Below, piece by piece: positions 1 through 7,088 of a stretch of DNA of 41,969 nt (position 1 is its first letter; each line of letters begins with the position of its first letter). Origin of the DNA: a virus; the IMG/VR virus record IMGVR_UViG_3300013006_000059, positions 1-41,969 of that record. One strand, written 5' to 3'. A model generated the notes under the pieces. The model worked only from the letters and a program-made list of their open reading frames with translations, had not been told where the DNA came from and did no database searches. The position numbers and the translations under genes are program-made.

Positions 1-93
1 AATGTTGAAAAATCTAATATTTCAATTCACTGTGAACCACACGACAACTTCTTTACAGAACAAATGCTTGTTATGGAGTCTTTGCCTCACTAA
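1..93 (+). CDS. C-terminal end of an unknown protein (cut by window start)
   Basis: Frame 1 is open from the first base to a TAA at 91-93 and gives 30 residues ending in MESLPH. The sequence runs directly into the window edge, so this is the tail of a longer gene. It is followed after 36 bases by the first gene of the oxygenase cluster and has the same AT-rich composition, so it may belong to that cluster. Nothing in the 30 residues identifies a family. Confidence 0.5.
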   Translation, partial: NVEKSNISIHCEPHDNFFTEQMLVMESLPH

Positions 94-110
94 TCTTTAT
101 ATGATACAAT
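82..110 (+). promoter_or_regulatory. Promoter with extended -10 upstream of the oxygenase cluster
   Basis: TTGCCT at 82-87 is a 4/6 match to a -35 box. A 17-base spacer separates it from TACAAT at 105-110, which is preceded by TGA to form TGATACAAT, an extended -10. Transcription would begin near 117, leaving a short leader containing GGGGG before the ATG at 130. The element belongs to the TGnTATAAT family found repeatedly in this window. Confidence 0.5.
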
Positions 111-115
111 TGTAT
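104..115 (+). promoter_or_regulatory. Perfect 12-base palindrome over the -10 box (possible operator)
   Basis: ATACAATTGTAT is identical to its own reverse complement and covers the -10 hexamer of the promoter at 82-110. A dimeric repressor bound here would block RNA polymerase. The same palindrome was not seen at the other promoters of the window. Chance occurrence in AT-rich DNA is possible. Confidence 0.3.
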
Positions 116-129
116 AAATTGGGGGCAAG

Positions 130-879
130 ATGAGTAATCAAAAACAAAATACTGATATAGAAAATATTATTACTTTTACATCTTCTCTTCCTAAAATGGA
201 AAATGTTTTTCCAGAGCCAGAGCCATTGTCAAAAAATATTCCAGAATGGTATAAGTTACAACTATCGTATATAGAGAATGATAAAACACCAGAAAACGGT
301 AATCAAAAATTAACAATTAAAAAATGTCAAGCAATATTTGATGTTTTATCAATGGGATATACACTAAAGGCCCCATGTGATATTTACATAGATACATTAG
401 ATGGAGAAACTTTAAAATTTGATGTTGCTGGAAAGATTCCGCCTAGACATCCATTAACTGGGTCTCATGCTAAAGAACAATTTGATAAAATGCCTATTGA
501 TCCAGACTTTTATGTAAGAGATTTATTAAGATTAAATATGATTTGGTTAATAAAAACACAGCCAGGACATAGTTGCCTTTTTATGAATCCAATGCTTGGC
601 GACTCATCCCCACTGACGGCTGTTCCAGGGGTTATAGATACTGATGAATTTTATCCAACTGGTTTATTTTCATTTTTTGTTAAAAAAAATTATAAGGGAA
701 TAGTTAAAAAGGGAACACCTTTATTACAAGTAATACCATTTAAAAGAGAAGACTTTTCTCATGAAATTATAAAAGACACAGATATTAATAATAAATTAGA
801 TGAACAAATGTATCACATAAGAACAGTCTTTAACTCTGGCTATAAAACTCTATTTTGGAAAAATAAAAGATATAAATGA
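130..879 (+). CDS. DUF6065-like protein, paralogue A
   Basis: Unknown function; 249 residues. It has an IPEWYK motif near residue 40, a KKCQAIFDVLSMGYTL segment near 64-79, and a C-terminal block with PGHSCLF, PGVIDTDEF and then KKGTPLLQVIPFKRE. This order (P-W near the N-terminus, a GY/GW segment, a G-V-I/V-D/E-T-D step, then G-T/E-P...Q-IP) is what I recall of the DUF6065 family, named from memory. The last two blocks also loosely resemble the D-Y-R-G and G-x-R-I-A-Q steps of dUTPase folds, which is only a hint. The gene at 2085-2813 is a clear paralogue and that at 1451-2101 a divergent one. It opens the accessory operon and overlaps the next gene by ATGA. Confidence 0.6.
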   Translation: MSNQKQNTDIENIITFTSSLPKMENVFPEPEPLSKNIPEWYKLQLSYIENDKTPENGNQKLTIKKCQAIFDVLSMGYTLKAPCDIYIDTLDGETLKFDVAGKIPPRHPLTGSHAKEQFDKMPIDPDFYVRDLLRLNMIWLIKTQPGHSCLFMNPMLGDSSPLTAVPGVIDTDEFYPTGLFSFFVKKNYKGIVKKGTPLLQVIPFKREDFSHEIIKDTDINNKLDEQMYHIRTVFNSGYKTLFWKNKRYK

Positions 880-1451
880 AAAATATAGTAATAAATGAAT
901 TATTGACAAATGATAGTGTTATTTTATTAAAAAATATAATTGACTTAGAGTTAAATAGAAAAGACATTTGGGTAAATTATGAAACATATTATTCAACAAA
1001 AAATAGTAAAGAATTTTTACAAAAAAATATAGATACTGTAGGGGTTATAAAAACTGATTTTGCAAGAACAGATTTAAGGAATTTAGAAATTCCTATAGAG
1101 ATAATAAATGAAATATCACAAAAACTTATAGAAAATAATTTACTAAATTATAGTTATATTAATAATGCAACTGCAATGCTATATAATAAAAATTTGGGAA
1201 ATCCAAAACTTACAGAACATGTAGATTCAACAGAACATAAAAATACAATTATGGTTGATTATCAATTAGAATCAAATACCAGTTGGGCACTTTCTGTAGA
1301 AGGTAAAGACTATACCTTATTAGATAACCAGGCACTTATTTTTTGCGGTAATCAGCAAAAGCATTCAAGAAAATTTAAAAAATTTAATGATAATGAATTT
1401 ATAACAAATATAATATTCAGGTTTAGTCCCTATGAAAATACAAATTTATAA
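876..1451 (+). CDS. Predicted Fe(II)/2-oxoglutarate-dependent oxygenase 1
   Basis: 191 residues. The C-terminal half reads as a double-stranded beta-helix oxygenase core: TEHVDS supplies the HxD iron ligands (H115, D117), followed by the strand IMVDYQL, a DNQALIFCG strand and a distal histidine in QKHSRKF (H163). Such enzymes hydroxylate a protein, nucleotide or small molecule using 2-oxoglutarate and O2. The 2-oxoglutarate-binding arginine is less clear; R182 is a candidate but lies farther from H163 than the usual ten or so residues. The start overlaps the previous gene by four bases (ATGA) and the stop overlaps the next start, so translation is probably coupled. Substrate unknown. Confidence 0.6.
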   Translation: MKNIVINELLTNDSVILLKNIIDLELNRKDIWVNYETYYSTKNSKEFLQKNIDTVGVIKTDFARTDLRNLEIPIEIINEISQKLIENNLLNYSYINNATAMLYNKNLGNPKLTEHVDSTEHKNTIMVDYQLESNTSWALSVEGKDYTLLDNQALIFCGNQQKHSRKFKKFNDNEFITNIIFRFSPYENTNL

Positions 1452-2101
1452 TGACAGTTTTACTTATAAAAAATAATATACTTGGCTCTAAATATTGGAT
1501 TAATTCTGCAGAAAAAGATTTTAGTACATTGGTTGCAGAATCAAAAATGATATCAGAGTTTTCTAATAGCAGTTTATTAAAAAATATGGGTTATAGAGAT
1601 AAAGTTTTAGTACCAGTTAATCCATACGTTGAGTATTTTTATCCAAAACCAGAATTAATTAAAACTAGTACTGGAATAATTTTAAAACAAAAAACGCATG
1701 CAGAGATTTGGGTTGAATACAAAAAGGGTTATTTATATATGCTTGATAAATGTTGGCAAAGACAATTTTATCCATCAAAAAATATATATAATAGTTTAAA
1801 CAATAATCCAGTTTATAGATTTTATGTTCCTTGGACTATAGAATCTCAAGAAAATTTTTTAATTCAAACAGATAGTTTAGTTTTTGATATTTATACAAAA
1901 TCAATAACCTTTTCTAAAAGAAATTTTGATAATAATTTTATCAATACACCTTTTGTTGATTTTACAATAAAGAAATATGGTCCGCACATGAAATCAGACA
2001 ACTATGGTATAGTTAATGTTGGAACACCTATTTATGATATAATAATTAAAAATAGTGATATATCAGAAAGGATTATTAAAGAATATGAGTCAAACGTTTA
2101 A
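1451..2101 (+). CDS. Divergent DUF6065-like protein, paralogue B
   Basis: 216 residues, unknown function. Similarity to its neighbours at 130-879 and 2085-2813 is weak but ordered: a W-x-I-x-S/T-Q step (WTIESQ), then a hydrophobic beta-rich stretch, then YGIVNVGTPIYDIII, which matches the KGIVKKGTPLLQVIP block of paralogue A. The PEWYK and CQAIFD segments are not preserved, so function may have shifted or been lost. It starts by TAATG overlap with the preceding oxygenase and overlaps the following paralogue by 17 bases. Confidence 0.5.
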   Translation: MTVLLIKNNILGSKYWINSAEKDFSTLVAESKMISEFSNSSLLKNMGYRDKVLVPVNPYVEYFYPKPELIKTSTGIILKQKTHAEIWVEYKKGYLYMLDKCWQRQFYPSKNIYNSLNNNPVYRFYVPWTIESQENFLIQTDSLVFDIYTKSITFSKRNFDNNFINTPFVDFTIKKYGPHMKSDNYGIVNVGTPIYDIIIKNSDISERIIKEYESNV

Positions 2102-2813
2102 GTTTATTCCTAGTAATCCTGATAGCCCTAAAGATTCTGAAACTACTCCAACAAAGTCTGTATCTGTTCTTCCAGAATGGTATAAAGATTTGGCGGGGTA
2201 TAAAGATGGGACTAGTCATAGTTTAGAATATTTAAATCCAGTAAATGATCGTGGATCAGACGGATCTGATGTTTCAACAAAACTTTGTTTACCATTTTTT
2301 GATGCTATGGCATCGGGATATATGTATTTATTGGAAAATGATGTTTTAGTTGACATTAATGAAAATGGAAAGCCATCTATTTCGTGGGATCAAGATTCTA
2401 ATTTAATGGATATACGGCCTTCAGTAGATATGGCAATACCTGAAGATTGTCATCCAATACAGTTTGGTGTTAAAATGAATTATTATTGGGAAACTCCAAA
2501 AAATTATTCAACTTTAATCACTCATCCATTAAATAGACCAGATTTGCCATTCTACGTTCCATCTGGTATAGTTGATTCTGATATCTGGGCACTACCAGTA
2601 TTTATTCCATTTTTTATTAAAAAAAGTTTTATTGGAAAAATAAAAAAGGGAACTCCCGTATTTCAAATGATACCAATTAAAAGAGAAGCCTGGAATTTAG
2701 AAGTAGACTATTCAAAAGAGTCATTTCTAAAACATAAAATACGTGAAGAAAAAAGAAGAACACATATAACTGCACATTACAAAAAAACTACTTGGCAAAG
2801 GAAGGAATACTAA
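2085..2813 (+). CDS. DUF6065-like protein, paralogue C
   Basis: 242 residues from the ATG at 2085. An in-frame ATG at 2055 exists, but 2085 gives MSQTFKFIPSNP, a better match to the N-terminus of paralogue A, and a shorter overlap with the upstream gene. It shares with A the LPEWYK motif, an FFDAMASGYMYLL segment, and the C-terminal SGIVDSDIW then IKKGTPVFQMIPIKRE. Function is unknown. Finding it between oxygenase genes repeats the arrangement of paralogue A followed by an oxygenase, suggesting that the pair works together. Confidence 0.6.
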   Translation: MSQTFKFIPSNPDSPKDSETTPTKSVSVLPEWYKDLAGYKDGTSHSLEYLNPVNDRGSDGSDVSTKLCLPFFDAMASGYMYLLENDVLVDINENGKPSISWDQDSNLMDIRPSVDMAIPEDCHPIQFGVKMNYYWETPKNYSTLITHPLNRPDLPFYVPSGIVDSDIWALPVFIPFFIKKSFIGKIKKGTPVFQMIPIKREAWNLEVDYSKESFLKHKIREEKRRTHITAHYKKTTWQRKEY

Positions 2814-2814
2814 T

Positions 2815-3471
2815 ATGGATAGTCAATTTTACAAAAGTCCTAAAATTTATGACAAACCTCATAGATTTTTTGAAAGATATCTTAATAATGATTTAGATAG
2901 TTTGTCAAATTATTTAATCAAACAATATTCTGATATAGAAAATGGAAAAGTTCCAGGAGTAAGCACTAAAAAAGAAACAAGTTGGTCATCATCTGGCAGT
3001 CTTTCAACCATGAAGTGGAAAGATTACAATGTTTTTCAGTTTAACAATGTAGAAATTTATAACGTTTTTAAAGCCGTTAAAGATACAGTGTTAGAAGCAT
3101 GTGAGTATTATGGAATTGATTTTGAAGAACAACAGTATATGGTCCAAGGATGGTTTAATATTAATTACAACCATATTGGTAAACTTGGCTGGCATGAACA
3201 TGGTGGGCCATGGGCTCCATATTTTCATGGCTATTATTGTATAAAATCAGAGCCGTCAACAACATATTATAAAATTGACGACAATGAAAATAACATAAAA
3301 GAAAATATTAATAAAAACAATAGATTGGTTATTTCAGAAATGGGGCATCCTCACGCTATGGGAGATTGGGACTGGGAAGGTCCAAGAATAACATTAGCGT
3401 ATGACATTTATCCATTAAAGGCTTTAATCAGAGATAAAGCATCAGAGCAACACTGGATTCCTTTAATATAA
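2815..3471 (+). CDS. Predicted 2-oxoglutarate oxygenase-like protein 2 (HxH type)
   Basis: 218 residues. The core shows W-H-E-H at 126-129, a strand with HGYYCIKSEPSTTYYKI, then GHPHAMGDWDWEGPRITLAYDI, with H178/H180 and R191 as likely distal histidine and co-substrate arginine. The first iron-binding motif reads H-E-H instead of H-x-D. I recall an H-x-H reading also in the TIGR02466-type putative 2-oxoglutarate oxygenases. An SD-like GGAAGGAA at 2799-2806 precedes the ATG. Substrate is unknown; if the acidic ligand is really absent, iron binding may differ from the four related genes nearby. Confidence 0.5.
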   Translation: MDSQFYKSPKIYDKPHRFFERYLNNDLDSLSNYLIKQYSDIENGKVPGVSTKKETSWSSSGSLSTMKWKDYNVFQFNNVEIYNVFKAVKDTVLEACEYYGIDFEEQQYMVQGWFNINYNHIGKLGWHEHGGPWAPYFHGYYCIKSEPSTTYYKIDDNENNIKENINKNNRLVISEMGHPHAMGDWDWEGPRITLAYDIYPLKALIRDKASEQHWIPLI

Positions 3472-4283
3472 TGAAGATTAAAGTTTTTGTTTATTCTTAT
3501 AAAAACAAAGGTTTGTTAAGTTTTTGTGAAAATTTACAAAAAAATGCTTTTAATGAAGTTGTTATTGATGTTTATGATCAAAACACAATAGATAGATCAG
3601 AACTTTTTAATAAAAAAAGCAACATAAATTATAAACATATAAACTGGGATGACAGAAAAAGTATTTATGATTATAGATTAGAAAGTTTATCTAATAAGTT
3701 TGATTATTTTTTATCAATTTCTGACTCAACTATTTTTAATTTAGGTTGGGATAATGAATTAATAAAAGAATGTGAAAATTTAAATATAGTATCTGGAAAA
3801 GATTTAGTGTCTTTAAAAATTAATAAATTTTTTATTTTAACAGAAAATAAAATATGTGATTATGTATCACAATCACAATGGATAAGCGAAGATTTTATTT
3901 TTTTAAAAATGATAGACTCAAGTTTTTTTCCAAAATTAAATTTTTTAAAAAAGAATGGCGACAACCTGTTGTTGTCAATTTTGTTTACTGAGATTGGATT
4001 TAAAATAAAAAGTATGAAAAGTTCTTTTTATGATAAAATAATCCAAGATGAAAAATATACAGCATATTCAAAATATCATGGGTATAACAAACTATTGTTA
4101 TTAATAAAAAATAAAACAATTAAATATGAAAAGTTTGAAAAATATCATGATCTTGATTTATTAAGTCTAAAACCTTTACCGTTTGACACTGATGATGTTG
4201 CATACAATAAGATAAAGTATACAATAGATACTCCAGATGCAACAAGGTTTCATAGTAAAATAAAAAAAATAGAGATTAAATAA
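3471..4283 (+). CDS. Glycosyltransferase-like protein (GT-A type, tentative)
   Basis: 270 residues. The N-terminus KIKVFVYSYKNKGLL followed by a strand with VVIDVYDQNT looks like the first strand-helix-strand of a GT-A nucleotide-sugar transferase. Next comes WDDRKSIYDYRLESL, then YFLSISDSTIFNLGWDNELI. The pattern R-x-x-x...(I/L)-x-I-D/S-D-S...GWD-x-x-L-I resembles GlcNAc-transferase-type proteins, where the Asp-containing step binds the metal and sugar nucleotide. The C-terminal third is lysine-rich and unassigned. It starts by a TAATG overlap with the preceding oxygenase, so it is in the same operon and could add a sugar to a hydroxyl made by the oxygenases. Assignment rests on pattern only. 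Confidence 0.4.
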   Translation: MKIKVFVYSYKNKGLLSFCENLQKNAFNEVVIDVYDQNTIDRSELFNKKSNINYKHINWDDRKSIYDYRLESLSNKFDYFLSISDSTIFNLGWDNELIKECENLNIVSGKDLVSLKINKFFILTENKICDYVSQSQWISEDFIFLKMIDSSFFPKLNFLKKNGDNLLLSILFTEIGFKIKSMKSSFYDKIIQDEKYTAYSKYHGYNKLLLLIKNKTIKYEKFEKYHDLDLLSLKPLPFDTDDVAYNKIKYTIDTPDATRFHSKIKKIEIK

Positions 4284-4292
4284 GGAGGCAAT

Positions 4293-4892
4293 ATGAATAG
4301 AATTACAGTAATAGAAAATTTTATAGATAAGGATGATGCAACTGTACTGATTAATGAACAAAAAAATCCATCCGAAATAAATCCATATCCAGAATACTAT
4401 AAAGAAAGATATGGTGGTACCGCTTTTCCATATAACAAAAAAGTTATGGATATATTAAAAAAATATTCTATTCTATCAAATAATAAACACAAAGAACTTA
4501 ACGGCTTTGTTAATCCAATTTATACATTTAAAGCATTTGGATCTATGTGGACTACAGGAACAAAGGGTGGGCTACACATAGACGCACAAGGTCCAGAGCC
4601 ATGGATTGAATTTAGTACAATAATGTATTTAAATCATCAATCAGAATATACTGGTGGAAAAATATATTTTCCAAATCAAAATTTTGTTTATGAACCAAAA
4701 CAATATTCTGCAGTATTTTTTCCAAGTTCTGGCAGTGAGTATATTCACGGAATTACAACAGTGAAATCTGGAATAAGACAAACAGCCTTGTATATGCACA
4801 CAAGTATTCCCGAACATGCAGATCCAGATTTTTTGATTAATAATGAAAGTACTAGATGGATGGCTTATGACTACCCACTTACAAAACTTTGA
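4293..4892 (+). CDS. Predicted Fe(II)/2-oxoglutarate oxygenase 3 (prolyl 4-hydroxylase-like)
   Basis: 199 residues with a clear oxygenase core: GGLHIDAQG gives H95 and D97, EFSTIMYLN is the next strand, GGKIYFP follows, and the distal EYIHGITTVKSGIRQTALYM gives H152 and R162 at the usual spacing of ten residues. This is the best-matching member of the set together with the next gene. The start has a strong Shine-Dalgarno AAGGAGG just upstream, suggesting independent translation. It overlaps the next oxygenase gene. Substrate unknown. Confidence 0.75.
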   Translation: MNRITVIENFIDKDDATVLINEQKNPSEINPYPEYYKERYGGTAFPYNKKVMDILKKYSILSNNKHKELNGFVNPIYTFKAFGSMWTTGTKGGLHIDAQGPEPWIEFSTIMYLNHQSEYTGGKIYFPNQNFVYEPKQYSAVFFPSSGSEYIHGITTVKSGIRQTALYMHTSIPEHADPDFLINNESTRWMAYDYPLTKL

Positions 4893-5547
4893 TTTTGAAA
4901 TTTTAGATCTTGGACTTGTTTATTATAAAAATATAATTGATAATCCTCAAGAAATTATAAAAGAAATAGAAAAACTTGAGTTACGCTATTTAAATGATAA
5001 ACAAGAAAAAAATACTAGCATAAAACCATGGATTAAATGGACTTATGGAGAAGGTGATGACCAGTTAATGTTTTGTTGGCAAAAATTTATTCCACAGGTT
5101 AAAGATATTTCTGAACAAGATCCGTACTTTAAAGAACAAATAAAAATTTCTTCTGAGTTATTTGAGGCATTAGAAAAAACTTTAAATCATTATTCAAACA
5201 CATTATATCCTTTTGCTGGTAAAAACATTAAGTCTAGAGAAAAAACTATGCATATATTAAAATATGATAAATCTGGACATCTTCCAGCACATCAAGATCA
5301 GGGTGTTAGTAGCCGTGTTCTATCTGTACTTCTTTATTTAAATGATGATTATGAGGGAGGAGAGATTGAATTCAGACATTCTGGAATAAAATTTAAACCA
5401 AAGGCTGGAAGTATCTTATTTTTTCCATCAAATTTTTTATATGTTCACGAAGTTTATCCAGTAACAAAAGGTCCAAGATATGCGTTGCCAAATTGGTATC
5501 ATAATTTACCAGAAGAAAATAAAAGAAGTTCTACTGGAAAAGAATAG
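4867..5547 (+). CDS. Predicted Fe(II)/2-oxoglutarate oxygenase 4 (prolyl 4-hydroxylase-like)
   Basis: 226 residues from the ATG at 4867, which has GGATGG eight bases upstream; an in-frame ATG at 4843 would add eight residues. The core reads MHILKYDKSGHLPAHQDQG (H142, D144), SVLLYLNDDYEGGEIEF, KAGSILFFP, then YVHEVYPVTKGPRYALPNWY (H194, R204). The spacing and the YxGGE step are those of prolyl 4-hydroxylase-like enzymes. Substrate could be a protein side chain or another phage-modified molecule. The first bases overlap the end of the previous oxygenase gene, so the two are likely co-translated. Confidence 0.75.
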   Translation: MTTHLQNFDFEILDLGLVYYKNIIDNPQEIIKEIEKLELRYLNDKQEKNTSIKPWIKWTYGEGDDQLMFCWQKFIPQVKDISEQDPYFKEQIKISSELFEALEKTLNHYSNTLYPFAGKNIKSREKTMHILKYDKSGHLPAHQDQGVSSRVLSVLLYLNDDYEGGEIEFRHSGIKFKPKAGSILFFPSNFLYVHEVYPVTKGPRYALPNWYHNLPEENKRSSTGKE

Positions 5548-5549
5548 AG

Positions 5550-5567
5550 TATAATCAATAAAGGAGG
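5550..5567 (+). promoter_or_regulatory. -10 box and strong Shine-Dalgarno before oxygenase 5
   Basis: TATAAT at 5550-5555 lies right after the stop of the preceding gene and 17 bases before the ATG at 5573. AAGGAGG at 5561-5567 is a full-strength ribosome binding site with a 5-base gap to the start. There is no TG extension and no good -35 box, so the promoter call is weaker than for the other sites; the ribosome binding site is firm. Confidence 0.4.
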
Positions 5568-5572
5568 ATATT

Positions 5573-6196
5573 ATGGAAAATTTTAATAAATCAGAAGAGT
5601 ACATTATAGAAGATGATAATTTTTTAACAAAAAGTGATCAAGTGCAATTTATTGAAAAAATATTTAAAAATAATGGACATAAAGAAACCCCATTGCCAAA
5701 ATGGAGGGTAACTAATGGTATTGAAATTATTAACGATAAACCTTCTGGAGTATTCCCATATACAGAAACACCGTTAGCATTTAATAATAAAGATTCTAAG
5801 CCATTTTTTATGGTTTTAGGTGATTTAGAGTTAAAAGATTTTAAAGATATTTTTGATAAATTTTGTGATAAACATAACATAAAATATGATAAAATTTTAA
5901 GATCAAGAATAGCCATTACTGGAACAGACAATGAAGATAATTTGCATTATGCACACGTTGACACAATTTTAAAACATGATGTATTTTTATATTATCTTCA
6001 TGATGTTGATGGTGACACTGTTTTTTATGATAAATGGCTTGGAGATAATTTAGATGATGCAAAAATAATAAAAAGAGTTTCTCCTAAAGCAGGTAAGGCT
6101 GTAAGATTTAATGGACATCAGTTTCACTCTAATCACACAACAAATAAGAAACAATTTAGGTGTGTTTTAAACGTATGTTACACGTTAAAAAAATAA
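5573..6196 (+). CDS. Predicted Fe(II)/2-oxoglutarate oxygenase 5
   Basis: 207 residues. Motifs in order: LHYAHVDTILKHDVFLYYL gives H128 and D130, a GDTVFYDKW strand, KAGKAVRFNGHQFHSNHTT gives the distal H185, and QFRCVLNVCY gives R196, eleven residues later. All canonical ligands are present, so it should be active. The start is set by AAGGAGG at 5561-5567. It is the fifth oxygenase-type gene in about 5.3 kb, and little sequence similarity to the others is visible outside the ligand motifs, so it probably acts on a different substrate. Confidence 0.7.
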   Translation: MENFNKSEEYIIEDDNFLTKSDQVQFIEKIFKNNGHKETPLPKWRVTNGIEIINDKPSGVFPYTETPLAFNNKDSKPFFMVLGDLELKDFKDIFDKFCDKHNIKYDKILRSRIAITGTDNEDNLHYAHVDTILKHDVFLYYLHDVDGDTVFYDKWLGDNLDDAKIIKRVSPKAGKAVRFNGHQFHSNHTTNKKQFRCVLNVCYTLKK

Positions 6197-6211
6197 TAAT
6201 TTTTGCATAAA

Positions 6212-6931
6212 ATGATAATTCATAATTATAATAATTTTATTAAAGAAGTAAAAAAAACATCAAATAAAATATTTTTTATAGATGGACCAAGAAGGTGTTC
6301 AACAAACTATATAAGAAGTTGTTTTTATTATATGACACTTAATAAAAATTCTATTGTTTTTATTATGGGGCCAACACCACATGATCCAGTAATGTATTCT
6401 ATTGATGGTAAATATTTGCATAATAAAAATGTTATACATATTGTTCCATTACGTAAAATTTTTCCAGCAATTGTTTCTTCTTTAATTATGAGAGATAAAG
6501 ATTTTATTGAATTATCGGATAACAAACTTTATCTTTTTAATGAAATATATAATTTTATGTTATACTTTAATTTAAATAAAATATACACAAATGTAATAAA
6601 TGTTCCATTAGAAATTTTTAATAACAATGAAGAAAAAATTTTTAATTTATTAGTAAATAAAAACAATGTAGAAACTAAAACAGCAAAGTTTACTAAGGAT
6701 GACGTTATAAAAAATTTAGAAAGAGCAAATCAACTTGGATATGGGGCAGACTTTTATCTTAGATATCACTCATATCCAATTGAAGAACAAAATTCTGAAG
6801 AATACCAATTAACGAAAAACCTTGTTGAAAATTTTGTTAATAAAAATGCAAAAGAATTAATTGACACAATATCAAAAAAATATGAAAATATGTTAGAAGA
6901 AAAAAGAAAAGAATGGAATATTTTAAATTAA
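6212..6931 (+). CDS. Sulfotransferase-like P-loop protein (tentative)
   Basis: 239 residues from the ATG at 6212; a TTG nine bases upstream is also open, but neither has an evident Shine-Dalgarno. The N-terminal IFFIDGPRRCSTNYIRS resembles the 5'-phosphosulfate loop of sulfotransferases (P-R-x-x-S/T-T after a hydrophobic strand). HIVPLRKIFPAIVSSL could be the R...S step that binds the 3' phosphate. The rest is mainly helical and lysine-rich. If correct it would transfer sulfate from PAPS to a hydroxyl or sugar, consistent with the oxygenases and glycosyltransferase-like gene upstream. A different P-loop function remains possible. Confidence 0.35.
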   Translation: MIIHNYNNFIKEVKKTSNKIFFIDGPRRCSTNYIRSCFYYMTLNKNSIVFIMGPTPHDPVMYSIDGKYLHNKNVIHIVPLRKIFPAIVSSLIMRDKDFIELSDNKLYLFNEIYNFMLYFNLNKIYTNVINVPLEIFNNNEEKIFNLLVNKNNVETKTAKFTKDDVIKNLERANQLGYGADFYLRYHSYPIEEQNSEEYQLTKNLVENFVNKNAKELIDTISKKYENMLEEKRKEWNILN

Positions 6932-6969
6932 TAAATAACTAAATATTTTATTAAAATTTAAAAAGACTA

Positions 6970-7012
6970 AAGATTAAGATAAGGTATAGGCTTTTTGTTT
7001 ATAGTTAATCTT
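6970..7012 (+). repeat. Inverted repeat upstream of the reductase promoter
   Basis: AAGATTAA at 6970-6977 and its exact reverse complement TTAATCTT at 7005-7012 are separated by 27 bases. The right arm covers the -35 position of the promoter at 7025-7033. An inner ATAA/TTAT pairing could extend it, but as RNA it would be a weak hairpin without a U-run. It could be an operator pair or chance in AT-rich DNA. Confidence 0.25.
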
Positions 7013-7024
7013 AATTGTAAAATA

Positions 7025-7033
7025 TGATATACT
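7025..7033 (+). promoter_or_regulatory. Extended -10 promoter for the ribonucleotide reductase
   Basis: TGATATACT (TGA at 7025-7027, TATACT at 7028-7033) fits the TGnTATAAT family. No clear -35 box is visible at 17 bases. Transcription would start near 7040 and give a leader of about 49 bases that contains the hairpin at 7037-7063. The gene lies after the longest gap in the window, so a dedicated promoter is expected here. Confidence 0.5.
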
Positions 7034-7036
7034 TGG

Positions 7037-7063
7037 GAGTACTTTATAAAACTAAAAGTACTC
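7037..7063 (+). promoter_or_regulatory. Leader hairpin or operator before the ribonucleotide reductase
   Basis: GAGTACTTT at 7037-7045 is an exact inverted repeat of AAAGTACTC at 7055-7063, with a 9-base AT-rich loop. It covers the predicted transcription start (about 7040) and ends 13 bases before the Shine-Dalgarno GAAGGG. It could act as an operator for a dimeric regulator or as a 5' stem that stabilises or attenuates the message. It does not match the NrdR box consensus as I remember it. Confidence 0.45.
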
Positions 7064-7088
7064 AGGTTAATTTTTGAAGGGTAGTAAG

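Noticed and set aside
1447-1453. TATAATG at the gene junction (similar at 18737 and 28855)
   Set aside because: Arises from a TA-ending codon before a TAATG stop/start overlap; no TGn extension, and transcription would start after the ATG.
7024-7077. 17-codon open frame overlapping the reductase promoter
   Set aside because: Its ATG lies upstream of the predicted transcription start and inside the extended -10, so it would not be in the message.
6932-7088. tRNA or riboswitch in the reductase leader region
   Set aside because: No cloverleaf arms or conserved cobalamin-riboswitch elements were recognised; only two simple inverted repeats.
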